The notes beneath the pieces were generated by a model. That model was not told the origin of the DNA, ran no database searches, and was given only the letters and a program-made list of their open reading frames with translations. From positions 1-54,673 of the forward strand of contig JAFYCS010000097.1 of the NCBI GenBank assembly GCA_017539565.1: 54,673 nt of DNA, given 5' to 3'. This DNA comes from Lachnospiraceae bacterium. Lineage in GTDB: Bacteria > Bacillota > Clostridia > Lachnospirales > Lachnospiraceae. Each line of letters begins with the position of its first letter. Within the stretch, counting starts at the first letter, position 1. A program made the position numbers and the translations under genes. Shown here one piece after another: positions 16,418 to 24,906 of this stretch.

Positions 16418-18487
16418 TTAGAGCAATAAGCCCATTATCTTGTTGCTTCTTGCCACGAATTTGCTCATAGCCTCGGGATCCAGCGGTGCGTTCTGGATAA
16501 GAGCCAGATCGTAGAGCTGTTCGCAAAGGAGCTGTACGTTCTCTCCTTCCTTGTCCTCGAGTATCTTCTGGACCAGCTTGTTATTTGCATTAAGCACCAG
16601 GGTGTAACCCTCTTTGCCAAGGCCGCCCATGTTGAGTCCCTGCATGGAGTACATCTTCATCATGTCCTGCATGCGGCGTGTCTCCTCGGATACTGTTATC
16701 ATGGAGGAGATATCCTTGTTCTTAAGCTTCTCAACCCTGACTGTCAGGTTATCCTTCTTGATGGCCTTCTTGAATATCTTTGAAAGCTCCTCAGTCTGGG
16801 CATCCAGCTCTTCCTGGGCTTTCTTGGATGTCTTTGCCTTAAAGTCATCGGTAAGATCCGCATCTATGCGAAGAAACTTAACTCCCTCATTCTTGCTCTC
16901 CAGCTGGGTGATGAAGGGCTGGTCTATCTGATCCTTGAGTACCACCGCATCCTTGCCGGCTTTCTTAAACATGGCGATATACTGGCTCTGCTGCTGCTCG
17001 TCGGTCACATAATAGATCTGCTTATCCTTCTTCTCTTCCTCAGCGCCTTCGGCCTTCTCCTCTTCGGGAGTATCCTCTACCACTTCGGCTTCCACCTTAT
17101 TGCCGTCTGCATCCTCTGCCTTCTCCTCGTCGCCGGGATCGATAGGCTTTACTTCAAGGCACTCGGGCAGGCTCTCGTACTTGCCGTCCAGGTTCTTGAA
17201 TAAGATGTAATCCGTCATCTTCTCACAGAACTTGTCATCCTTTAAGCAGCCGTATTTAATGAAGGGGCTGATATCGTCCCAGTATTTCTCATACTCCTCA
17301 CGCTCGGTCTTGCACATGCCGGAAAGCTTGTCCGCCACCTTCTTGGAAATGTATTCGGATATCTTCTTAACAAAACCGTCATTCTGCAGTGCGGATCTGG
17401 ATACGTTGAGGGGCAGATCCGGGCAGTCGATAACGCCCTTTAAGAGCATAAGGTATTCGGGGATAACTTCCTTGATGTTGTCCGCGATGAATACCTGGTT
17501 GTTGTAAAGCTTGATAACACCTTCGATGGACTCGAACTCGATGTTGATCTTAGGGAAGTACAGTATACCCTTTAAGTTGAAAGGATAGTCCATGTTAAGG
17601 TGTATCCAGAAGAGGGGCTCCTTGTAATCGTGGAATACCTTACGGTAGAACTCCAGATACTCCTCCTTTGTGCAATCGTTGGGATGCTTTGACCACAGTG
17701 GCGTGGTGTCGTTAAGAGCCTCCGGACGCTTCTTTATCTTAAGGCGCTTCTTGGGCTCCTCCTTATCATCCTCTTTCTTTTCGGGTACTATCTCTTCGAT
17801 GACAACGTCGGTATCTTCCTTCTCATCCTCATCGATGGTCTGGGTAAGCTCTTCGCCCTTCTTTTCAAGATAGATCTCATAAGGCATAAAAGAGCAGTAT
17901 TTCTTAAGCACTTCTTCTGCTTCATACTTGTTGCAGAACTTAAGGCAGTCCTCGGTAACATGCAGGATGATCTCTGTACCTACCTCTGTACGGTCCCCGT
18001 CCTCCATGGTGTATTCGGTGCCGCCGTCGCAGCTCCAGTGTACCGCCTTGGATCCTTCCTTATAGGAAAGAGTGTTGATCTCTACGGTATCGGATACCAT
18101 GAATGCAGAATAAAATCCCAGACCGAAGTGTCCTATGATCTGGTCCTCATTTGCCTTATCCTTATACTTCTCTATGAAATCGGTCGCACCGGAAAATGCG
18201 ATCTGTGTGATGTATTCTTCTACTTCCTCTGCCGTCATGCCAAGACCGTTATCTACTATTCTTATGGTCTTGTCCTCGGGGCTCACCTCAACAAGTATCT
18301 TTGCCTTATAGTCATCCGGAAGGGTATACTCGCCCATCATCTCAAGCTTCTTTAACTTGGTGATAGCGTCGCAGCCGTTGCTGACCAGCTCCCTGTAGAA
18401 GATATCATGGTCCGAATATAACCATTTTTTGATAATGGGAAAGATATTTTCACTGTTGATGGATAAAGTTCCCTGTTTTGCTGCCAT
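16418..18487 (-). CDS. htpG: Molecular chaperone HtpG (bacterial Hsp90)
   Basis: A 689-residue cytosolic ATP-dependent chaperone. The GHKL ATPase domain is intact: YRELVSNGCDAITKL, then VDNGLGMT and GHFGLGFYSAFMVSD. The middle domain shows PLFWIHLNMDYPFNLKGILY and CPDLPLNVSRSALQND. The protein is ~60 residues longer than E. coli HtpG because of two acidic/charged insertions, near residues 215-260 and 470-515 (Glu/Lys/Asp-rich). It ends NKIMGLLL with no MEEVD. AGGAAG lies about 9 bases before the ATG. A good promoter lies at 18533-18561, with a perfect CIRCE just upstream of it, so HrcA probably controls it. This differs from Bacillus subtilis, where htpG is outside the HrcA regulon. Confidence 0.97.
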   Translation of the reverse strand: MAAKQGTLSINSENIFPIIKKWLYSDHDIFYRELVSNGCDAITKLKKLEMMGEYTLPDDYKAKILVEVSPEDKTIRIVDNGLGMTAEEVEEYITQIAFSGATDFIEKYKDKANEDQIIGHFGLGFYSAFMVSDTVEINTLSYKEGSKAVHWSCDGGTEYTMEDGDRTEVGTEIILHVTEDCLKFCNKYEAEEVLKKYCSFMPYEIYLEKKGEELTQTIDEDEKEDTDVVIEEIVPEKKEDDKEEPKKRLKIKKRPEALNDTTPLWSKHPNDCTKEEYLEFYRKVFHDYKEPLFWIHLNMDYPFNLKGILYFPKINIEFESIEGVIKLYNNQVFIADNIKEVIPEYLMLLKGVIDCPDLPLNVSRSALQNDGFVKKISEYISKKVADKLSGMCKTEREEYEKYWDDISPFIKYGCLKDDKFCEKMTDYILFKNLDGKYESLPECLEVKPIDPGDEEKAEDADGNKVEAEVVEDTPEEEKAEGAEEEKKDKQIYYVTDEQQQSQYIAMFKKAGKDAVVLKDQIDQPFITQLESKNEGVKFLRIDADLTDDFKAKTSKKAQEELDAQTEELSKIFKKAIKKDNLTVRVEKLKNKDISSMITVSEETRRMQDMMKMYSMQGLNMGGLGKEGYTLVLNANNKLVQKILEDKEGENVQLLCEQLYDLALIQNAPLDPEAMSKFVARSNKIMGLLL

Positions 18488-18532
18488 AAATAAGCACTTC
18501 CTTTCTGTGAATGTATTACTTTGACAAAAGGA

Positions 18533-18561
18533 AGTATAATTCTCCGGCAGTGAAAAGTCAA
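18533..18561 (-). promoter_or_regulatory. Promoter of htpG
   Basis: Minus strand: -35 TTGACT (18556-18561), 17-bp spacer, -10 TATACT (18533-18538). The predicted start is near 18526, giving a ~39-base leader with AAAGGAAG. Confidence 0.8.
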
Positions 18562-18568
18562 GAAAAAA

Positions 18569-18595
18569 TTAGCACTCAATTATATTGAGTGCTAA
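18569..18595. promoter_or_regulatory. CIRCE operator (HrcA binding site) upstream of htpG
   Basis: A perfect inverted repeat, TTAGCACTC, nine bases, GAGTGCTAA. The spacer contains a TATAAT on the minus strand (18579-18584), a possible second -10 lying directly under the operator. The operator lies 7 bp upstream of the -35 of the stronger promoter. Confidence 0.95.
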
Positions 18596-18610
18596 CAACC
18601 ATACTTTTAG

Positions 18611-18638
18611 TGTCATCCTGAGCGAAGCAAAGGATCTT
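18611..18638 (-). repeat. Dispersed GATCCTTCG...CAGGATGACA repeat, copy 3 (inverted)
   Basis: On the plus strand TGTCATCCTGAGCGAAGC then AAAGGATCTT, the reverse complement of the other copies. A second partial unit (GGTGTCATCCGATCC) follows at 18645-18659 and runs into the end of the next gene. Confidence 0.7.
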
Positions 18639-18648
18639 TCCCCCGGTG

Positions 18649-19080
18649 TCATCCGATCCTTACCAGATGTCCGCCCATACCTTCGATCTTTACTTCAACT
18701 ATATCATTTCCGAACCCGCCGCTCATCGAATCATCAACCAGTCCTTCATAAGCAACTATCGTACCGTCCGGCTTGATCCATTCCTTTTCCCAGTTGCCTT
18801 TAAAGTCACTCACAAAAAGCAGCGTCAGTATCGTAGATCCCTCCGGTTTAACCGATTCGATAACATGATATACCAGAGCATTATGAGCATCTTCAAAGCT
18901 CCTTACAAAATTACGATACCTGTCATCAGCCTGTATGGATTTTATCGAAAACTCCGCCGAATAATAAAGCTCTTCCGCTCTCAACTTGTCCACCAGATCA
19001 TTCCCCAGCCTGAATCTGTCACACAGTTCCTGCATTCTGTCCAGCGCTTCACCCCATTTATCGAATTTTGCTATATTCAT
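18649..19080 (-). CDS. Small conserved-looking protein of unknown function
   Basis: A 143-residue protein with no signal peptide and no membrane segment. The N-terminal ~85 residues are helical (MNIAKFDKWGEALDRMQELC), and the C-terminal part is beta-rich with STILTLLFVSDFKGNWEKEW and a GGFGNDIVEVKIEGMGG tail. I do not recognise the family. AAGGAGGAG lies about 6 bases before the ATG, which supports translation. Its stop codon lies within a partial copy of the dispersed repeat, so the last residues may derive from the repeat. It lies between the metalloprotease genes and the htpG regulatory region on the same strand. Confidence 0.7.
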   Translation of the reverse strand: MNIAKFDKWGEALDRMQELCDRFRLGNDLVDKLRAEELYYSAEFSIKSIQADDRYRNFVRSFEDAHNALVYHVIESVKPEGSTILTLLFVSDFKGNWEKEWIKPDGTIVAYEGLVDDSMSGGFGNDIVEVKIEGMGGHLVRIG

Positions 19081-19112
19081 TCCTTCTCCTCCTTCTGAAT
19101 ATGCCTGTCCCC

Positions 19113-19147
19113 GCCGGGCATAGCTGAGAGTATCAGCTATGCCCGGC
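19113..19147. repeat. Strong 15-bp inverted repeat after the M6 metalloprotease gene
   Basis: GCCGGGCATAGCTGA, a five-base loop, and TCAGCTATGCCCGGC pair perfectly. On the minus strand, where the flanking genes lie, no T-run follows, so it is not a standard terminator. It lies between the M6 gene stop and the start of the small protein, and may attenuate or protect the upstream mRNA. Confidence 0.75.
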
Positions 19148-19189
19148 AGAGATTCTTTTTGATCTGCAGCGTTTGTTCTTTTTACCCTC

Positions 19190-22100
19190 TTACTTTTTAA
19201 TATTAAATGTTACTATCTGGGTTCCGAAATAATTTCCCTTTCCTGTATCCGTGATGACCATAACCAGCTTACCCGGAAGAACATTGTTGTAACAATATAT
19301 TTCTACTTCATTGGGATCAAGAATGCCATTCTTATCTACCGGATCATATCCCTTGGGAACGGTTATCACAAAATCCTTACCGTACTCGGGATATATCGGC
19401 TGTCCTGTAGCCTTAAAGCTCTTCGTCTTTTTCTTTACTTTAAGCTTCTCCACCACATCCGTTTTCTTTACCGTGATCAAAGTGTAGGTCTGTCCTGTAA
19501 AGTTGTCATTCTTAGGCGTTATATAAGCTATGTACTCACCCTCATCCGTAAGCTTCTGGACTTCTCTTCCCATCTCGTTAAAGTAACGGATATCATATTC
19601 TTTCTCGTTAACCTTCTGACCTGTCCCAGCCCAGATAAATACGGGTTTAGCTTTCTGGGGCTTACCGGTGTGGGCAACGGCTCCGGTAAAAGGATACGCA
19701 TCTTTACCCAATGTAGCAGGGCTGATCAGGAAGTCTACTTTCTGTGCCTTCTCTTTCTTATATGCTTTAAGGAAGGTTACCTTTATCTCTCCCACGCCGG
19801 CATTCTTATTCTTCTTGTTGTTGTAACTCAGTTTGTAATCCTTACCCTTAGTCAGGATCTTAACACCGTCAAATACGTTCACTTCAGGTTTCTTAACACT
19901 GCCGTCATAAATACACTCTTCCAATACGGATCCGCACCAGCGCTTATTAAGATAGCCGCCTGCCTCAAACTCAGCCATAGTCATTCTTCCCATAAGATTC
20001 TGAGACATAAACATCATAACGCTGTCATAATCATTACCGTATTCATTCTTAAGAGCTGATACGACTTCTTTAGCAGCATCAGCTGATACGGTGACTTTGC
20101 ACTCCGATTTTGCTCCCGAAGGAGTCTTAACGGTGATGACTGATTCACCCAGGGATTTTGCCTGTATCCAGCCGTTCATATCAACAAAAACACAGGGATT
20201 GCTGGATTCAACGCTAAACTGTGTATCTTCACTCAGTTCACCCATCAGCGGATAATATTCGCCTTCGCAAAGGATAAGCTCAGATCTGTCAAGCTTAACA
20301 TTTTCAATGGAATAAGCTGCACGGATACGTTTTGTTACCGGATACAGATTTCCCTCGTATTCATATAATGTTACCGCCTTTACAACGGTATTCTTCGTGA
20401 TCTGAATAGGATCCTTATAAACAAGGCTTCCCTGCCCCGGCTCGCTGCCGTCCACGGTATACCATACAGTACAGCCTGCCGGTATGTCTTTTATCTCCAC
20501 TTCAAAGGCTTCATTATAAACCCCTGAAGGCTTTGAAAAGCTTATGGCTCCCATCACCATGGAATCCATATAATTAACAGGGGCCATTATCTCATCAGCA
20601 GCAATTCCGTCAGTTGACATTATAAGGCCTTTAGGCACTACCAGCATGCCGTCCGTCATTCTTGCATTTTCATAGGTAAAATATAATGTACAGTGATCTT
20701 TTCCGTACTCATACTGAGGATCACGTCCTATAAACACCTTACCCTCCCAGGGCTCGTCATATACCGGCTGCATGGTCTCCTCATCCAGATCATATACGGT
20801 TGCTTCGATATCGGAACGGAAATTTACGGGGCGGTCAAAGACAAGCTTGGTGTAGGGAATCCCTGCTTCTGCATCTATACCGGACTCAATCTCCTTTACC
20901 TGAGGCCCGGTCACCTTATCCTCATTAAAGCTTACTTTAAAACTCAATACATCGTTTCCGCTTACAGCCTTAATATCCGTAATGCTTATGCCGCTGTTCT
21001 CAAGAACGGTGTCTGCAAGCATACCTTTTCCGACACGATCAAGATAAAAATCTGATGTGGGATCGGTATTCTCCGTAAGCTCGTCACCGCTGCGGAAGAA
21101 TCCCCAGTCTTTATCACTGCTGCATACATAATTTTCGATAAGCGGTATCTGGGCATCACTCATGTTGGTAACTACAAAGCCATCCTTCGTATCATTAAGC
21201 CTTGCATATATATGATACAGACGAATACCTTCCTCCGGCTGATCAAGTACGATTATGCTGTTATCAGACAGACTGCGTCTCTTTCTGTTGTACTCATCCA
21301 CAACATCATTCTTTACGGATTTATAGTGCTCTGCCAGGATAAACTGTGAATAGATACCGTATTGATTTTTCTCTTCCTCCGGAAGGATTATGGCTATATC
21401 GCCTGTCTCCGCGTATGGACGCAATTCCACGGTTTCGCCCGAACTAACCCAGTGTACATTTTCTTCAGGCAGCCATCCTAAAAGCATCTTGGCAAAGCCA
21501 TCCTGGTCTCCGCCGTTAGTACACATCATTGCAAAAGTATCGAGCTTGCTGAGATCACTTTCATAAGAATAATAATCATCAAGTCCAAGCTGATGACCGG
21601 TTTCGTGTGTAAATACCACTATCGTATCCTGGATATCATCCAGCCCCGATTGTCTTTCATGCATCCTGTCTACTATCTGGATAACGGAAGGAAGCTGGTA
21701 TGATCCTATATAGATCCGCATACCCGATGTACGATATGCCCACCACTGGCTTGACCAGCCGGTATGTCCGCCTGCAACCACAAAGTAGCATCCGTCTATG
21801 ATCATATCTCCGTCAGAATCATATTTTGCAAGATAATCGTTTAAATATTTAAGATTAGATACCCCTGAATCTGCAGGGTTACCTGATATTATCTGGCCTG
21901 CCCAATAATCCAGGACCTCCTGATAAAGCGGTGAATTATCCTGATATTGATTATCATAGTAGGATCTTTCATGCTCCGATGAGTATGCTATAAGATCACC
22001 GGATATGGATAACTTTCCAAAGGATGCTCTCTGATAATAAGCATTAAGGCTCTCCAGGGGATAAAAAGGATCGTTAACGCTATCTTCCGTATCCGGTTTG

Positions 22101-22567
22101 AACATCTGAGCCGCCAGCTTTTCCTGATAGCCTTCTGCAAACTTGCAGTCTGCAAAGTCCGTCATGATAAGGATAGTATTCACCTGTCCTTCTGAAGGCA
22201 TTATCGGATTAATCCCTGTAACAGGCAGCGCTGCATAGTCAACAGACTCTTCACTGCTGTCCTGCTCATACTTTTCCAGGTTACGGTACAGGTTATTCTG
22301 AGTTTTTGTTTCTTCGGAAGGATCGACTTTTTCAATACGTACAAAGCTCTCCTCTTCCACGTCCACATCCGCTTCCGTTTCGCCTGCTGCCTCTTTTCCG
22401 GATGCAGTTTCGTCTGCCGCAGTATCATCAGATGCTGTTTCTTCAGCTTCAGCTTCCGCTACTGCTTCCGTCTCTCCGGCTGCCGTAACCGGCATCACTG
22501 AAGCGAAGATGCTCTCAAAGGACATAAGCCCTGTGAGAAGCCACGCCATGATCTTTCTTTTCTTCAT
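19190..22567 (-). CDS. Secreted M6-family metalloprotease with CHB_HEX_C and Ig-like domains
   Basis: A 1125-residue secreted protease. The signal peptide (MKKRKIMAWLLTGLMSFESI then ...VTAAG) is followed by a low-complexity Glu/Ala/Thr linker to about residue 75. The catalytic domain (~120-480) carries the zinc site FTHETGHQLGLDDYY near residue 320, the HExGHxxGxxDxY form of M6 (immune inhibitor A-like) proteases. A chitobiase C-terminal-like domain with CTVWYTVDGSEP lies near 690-770, then a BIG2-type Ig-like domain with ESSNPCVFVD and WIQAKSLG. The C-terminal ~250 residues are further beta modules. No LPXTG motif is visible. AGGAGGG lies 6 bases before the ATG, and the gene starts 42 bases after the M13 peptidase stop, so the two are probably one operon of secreted metalloproteases. 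Confidence 0.9.
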   Translation of the reverse strand: MKKRKIMAWLLTGLMSFESIFASVMPVTAAGETEAVAEAEAEETASDDTAADETASGKEAAGETEADVDVEEESFVRIEKVDPSEETKTQNNLYRNLEKYEQDSSEESVDYAALPVTGINPIMPSEGQVNTILIMTDFADCKFAEGYQEKLAAQMFKPDTEDSVNDPFYPLESLNAYYQRASFGKLSISGDLIAYSSEHERSYYDNQYQDNSPLYQEVLDYWAGQIISGNPADSGVSNLKYLNDYLAKYDSDGDMIIDGCYFVVAGGHTGWSSQWWAYRTSGMRIYIGSYQLPSVIQIVDRMHERQSGLDDIQDTIVVFTHETGHQLGLDDYYSYESDLSKLDTFAMMCTNGGDQDGFAKMLLGWLPEENVHWVSSGETVELRPYAETGDIAIILPEEEKNQYGIYSQFILAEHYKSVKNDVVDEYNRKRRSLSDNSIIVLDQPEEGIRLYHIYARLNDTKDGFVVTNMSDAQIPLIENYVCSSDKDWGFFRSGDELTENTDPTSDFYLDRVGKGMLADTVLENSGISITDIKAVSGNDVLSFKVSFNEDKVTGPQVKEIESGIDAEAGIPYTKLVFDRPVNFRSDIEATVYDLDEETMQPVYDEPWEGKVFIGRDPQYEYGKDHCTLYFTYENARMTDGMLVVPKGLIMSTDGIAADEIMAPVNYMDSMVMGAISFSKPSGVYNEAFEVEIKDIPAGCTVWYTVDGSEPGQGSLVYKDPIQITKNTVVKAVTLYEYEGNLYPVTKRIRAAYSIENVKLDRSELILCEGEYYPLMGELSEDTQFSVESSNPCVFVDMNGWIQAKSLGESVITVKTPSGAKSECKVTVSADAAKEVVSALKNEYGNDYDSVMMFMSQNLMGRMTMAEFEAGGYLNKRWCGSVLEECIYDGSVKKPEVNVFDGVKILTKGKDYKLSYNNKKNKNAGVGEIKVTFLKAYKKEKAQKVDFLISPATLGKDAYPFTGAVAHTGKPQKAKPVFIWAGTGQKVNEKEYDIRYFNEMGREVQKLTDEGEYIAYITPKNDNFTGQTYTLITVKKTDVVEKLKVKKKTKSFKATGQPIYPEYGKDFVITVPKGYDPVDKNGILDPNEVEIYCYNNVLPGKLVMVITDTGKGNYFGTQIVTFNIKK

Positions 22568-22609
22568 TTCTTCCCTCCTTATTATCTTCAGCCCTGTCCG
22601 GGCATTTAT

Positions 22610-24742
22610 TTACCAGACTGCCACGCGCTCTTCAGGCGCAAGATACATTCCGTCACCTTCTTTGATATCATAGGTATCATAGAATTCCTGGTACTGCTGC
22701 ACGGTAACATTGGTACGCATGTAAGGCAGAGGATGAGAATCCTGCATGATACGCTGTAACTCCGTCTCACGTGTCCTGATGAAGGCCCAGATATGCGCAT
22801 AGGATGTAAAGAACTTATCATAATCAAAGCTGTCCTTTCCCTTTGCAAGAGTAAGCATCGCCTTCATTCCGCCAATATCAGCTATGGCTTCTGTCTGTAC
22901 ATTATCGCCAAGAACATTCTGTCCTTCCCATACAGTGAGCGTATTGTAGTGATCTATCAGTTTCTGCGCACGCTCCATAAATGCCATATAATCTTCCTCA
23001 GTCCACCAGAAAGCGTAATTTCCGTCCTTATCAAACTGGGCACCGGATGTATCGAACGCGTGGCTTATCTCATGGCCTATCACCATGCCTATGCCTCCCA
23101 TAAGCTCTTCATCGCTCATACCGTCATAATAGAAAGGCTCACCTAAAAGTCCCACTATGATATTGATCGAATTATCAACAGCTGAATAATAAGCATTGGC
23201 TTCCAGGATATCAAAGCCCCATATCTCTTTGTCTACTTTTCCGTTAGTCAGTTCAACATTTTTTTTCATTGAAAAATCGCTGATTACTTTATTACATTCA
23301 AAATATGAAAGGCCGGTCAGATCCATCTTACTGTAATCTTCCCATTTGTCAGGATATACGGCATTGATCTTAAGATTATCAAGCTTTTCAATAGCAGCGG
23401 CACGTGTTTCTTCCGAAAGCCATTCCTCCTCAGCCAGGATATCGCGGTAAGCAGATGCTACGTTTTTGCATATTTCAGTTATACGCTTTTTCGCCTCGGT
23501 TGCATCATAACGTTCCAGATATGCACGGTCCATAGGAGTAGTCAGGGCACTGCGCACCAGATCAAATGCCATGCTCTCATCCGATACTCTTCCTTCCGAA
23601 CCGGATAACATATTAGACATATTTACATAAACATCATAGGAAGAACTGTCAAGGAAGGGGGACATAGACTCAACATACTTTACAACCATATAATTCTTAA
23701 GCTGCTCAAGATTGTCATCCATATAGATCTCATTCAGGCGCTTAACCCATTCCGGCTCCGGTACCATGATCTCTTTTGCTTTTCCGAATCCGAAAGCGTT
23801 TATCAGTTTTTCTCCCGGGAAAGCCGGTGCCAGTGCCCATGCTTCATCAGGTTTATAAATATTGTTTATCTTATCATAGTAATCCGGGCTCATCATATCG
23901 GCAGTTGTCAATGAAACCTCAGCCAGTTTTGTCTCCAGATCGATCACGCTGTCAAACATGGCTTTAGCCTCATCCTTAGTGTATCCCACCTTGGGAAGCA
24001 TCTCCTGTGCGAGGTAAAGCTGTGCTTCATAATACAGATCTCCCATTTCCGTACGCTGGCTGTATTCGGCAGCATCACCTAAAAGGAAGCCTTCCCCTCC
24101 TATCATAAGGATATAAGAATTTGAATCGTTGATATTGGTGCTATTATAGAAAGACATAAAGCAGGGAACACCGTAACTACGCTCCGGATCACAGATAAAC
24201 TCACTGATCTCCTCAATACTTGAGAGAGAACGTATATCATCTACTGAAGCCTGGATAGGGCTTACACCGGCTGCATCCCTGGCATCCCAGTCAAGGATGG
24301 CGTTATACAGCGAACGTACCAATTCCGCATCATGTCCGGTGAGGGTATCATCCTGAAGCAGCGCAGTAGCTTTTGCTTCTGTATCAAGGGCAACCTGCGT
24401 AAACGCTCCGTACTGGGCATAGCCGTCAGGGAACTGCGCATCCTTAAGCCAGTCATAATTCTGATACAGATGAAAATCATCTTTTAAAGAAAGCGCCATT
24501 CCGTCACTTATGTTTTCCTTAAGGTCTGAATCTATCCAAGGAGAACCGCCGCCTGTAACTGCCTCATCAGCAGGCGCTTCCTCCTCATTTACAGTCTCTT
24601 CCGGTTCTTCGGCCGGAGCTTCCGTAGGCCCCGGAGTTTCCTCGATCTGCTCAGGTTCAGCTGCAGGTATTTCACTACCCTTGCATCCCGTATTCAGGAC
24701 CATTACCGCCGCCAGCAAAGCGACTACCCATTTCTTTTTCAT
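22610..24742 (-). CDS. M13-family (neprilysin-like) metallopeptidase lipoprotein
   Basis: A 710-residue membrane-anchored zinc peptidase. Start at ATG 24742 (MKKKWVVALLAAVMV) with GGGAGGAG in front; a 44-residue longer frame is rejected because only this start gives a lipobox (LNTGC) and a ribosome binding site. A Glu/Pro-rich linker follows. Zinc ligands: GHEISHAFD near residue 555 and the downstream EAIADIGG motif. KINAVYPDKWEDY and NAYYSAVDNSINIIVG match the substrate-cleft region of the family, which cleaves short peptides. The C-terminus ends in VAVW, where the family usually ends CxxW (here without the Cys). M6 follows in the same operon. A 5' leader hairpin lies at 24773-24798. Confidence 0.93.
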   Translation of the reverse strand: MKKKWVVALLAAVMVLNTGCKGSEIPAAEPEQIEETPGPTEAPAEEPEETVNEEEAPADEAVTGGGSPWIDSDLKENISDGMALSLKDDFHLYQNYDWLKDAQFPDGYAQYGAFTQVALDTEAKATALLQDDTLTGHDAELVRSLYNAILDWDARDAAGVSPIQASVDDIRSLSSIEEISEFICDPERSYGVPCFMSFYNSTNINDSNSYILMIGGEGFLLGDAAEYSQRTEMGDLYYEAQLYLAQEMLPKVGYTKDEAKAMFDSVIDLETKLAEVSLTTADMMSPDYYDKINNIYKPDEAWALAPAFPGEKLINAFGFGKAKEIMVPEPEWVKRLNEIYMDDNLEQLKNYMVVKYVESMSPFLDSSSYDVYVNMSNMLSGSEGRVSDESMAFDLVRSALTTPMDRAYLERYDATEAKKRITEICKNVASAYRDILAEEEWLSEETRAAAIEKLDNLKINAVYPDKWEDYSKMDLTGLSYFECNKVISDFSMKKNVELTNGKVDKEIWGFDILEANAYYSAVDNSINIIVGLLGEPFYYDGMSDEELMGGIGMVIGHEISHAFDTSGAQFDKDGNYAFWWTEEDYMAFMERAQKLIDHYNTLTVWEGQNVLGDNVQTEAIADIGGMKAMLTLAKGKDSFDYDKFFTSYAHIWAFIRTRETELQRIMQDSHPLPYMRTNVTVQQYQEFYDTYDIKEGDGMYLAPEERVAVW

Positions 24743-24772
24743 CTCTTCTCCTCCCAATTTAAATAATATCTG

Positions 24773-24798
24773 CCGGGTAAACCTTTCAGGTTTACCGG
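24773..24798 (-). promoter_or_regulatory. Leader hairpin of the M13-M6 metalloprotease operon
   Basis: Minus strand: CCGGTAAACCT, GAA, AGGTTTACCCGG form an 11-bp stem with one bulged C. It begins a few bases after the start site predicted from the -10 TATACT at 24808-24813 and ends about 30 bases before the ATG. Likely roles are 5'-end stabilisation or an operator; no known riboswitch fits. Confidence 0.5.
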
Positions 24799-24807
24799 AC
24801 CCACAAT

Positions 24808-24835
24808 AGTATATTCTACCAAACTCCCGCCGCAA
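24808..24835 (-). promoter_or_regulatory. Possible promoter of the M13-M6 operon
   Basis: Minus strand: -10 TATACT (24808-24813) with TTGCGG (24830-24835) 16 bp upstream. The -10 is good and the -35 is weak. Confidence 0.45.
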
Positions 24836-24868
24836 ATCAATACACTTTACCCCCCCCGCAAAATAAAT

Positions 24869-24900
24869 CGCCAAAAATGTAGAATTCTACACTTTTGGCG
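24869..24900 (-). terminator. Hairpin terminator of the PrsA-like gene
   Basis: A 32-bp near-perfect palindrome (CGCCAAAAGTGTAGAA / TTCTACATTTTTGGCG on the minus strand, with one G-U pair) begins 6 bases after the PrsA-like stop. It is followed by ATTTATTTT, a weak T-run. The G-U pair forms only in minus-strand RNA, which supports this direction. Confidence 0.65.
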
Positions 24901-24906
24901 ATCATG

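Noticed and set aside
18488-18600. CtsR operator upstream of htpG
   Set aside because: No GGTCAAA-type direct repeats are present; the element is a perfect CIRCE.
24743-24874. Longer M13 peptidase reading frame
   Set aside because: It lacks a signal peptide and covers the promoter and leader hairpin. The ATG at 24742 has a ribosome binding site and a lipobox.
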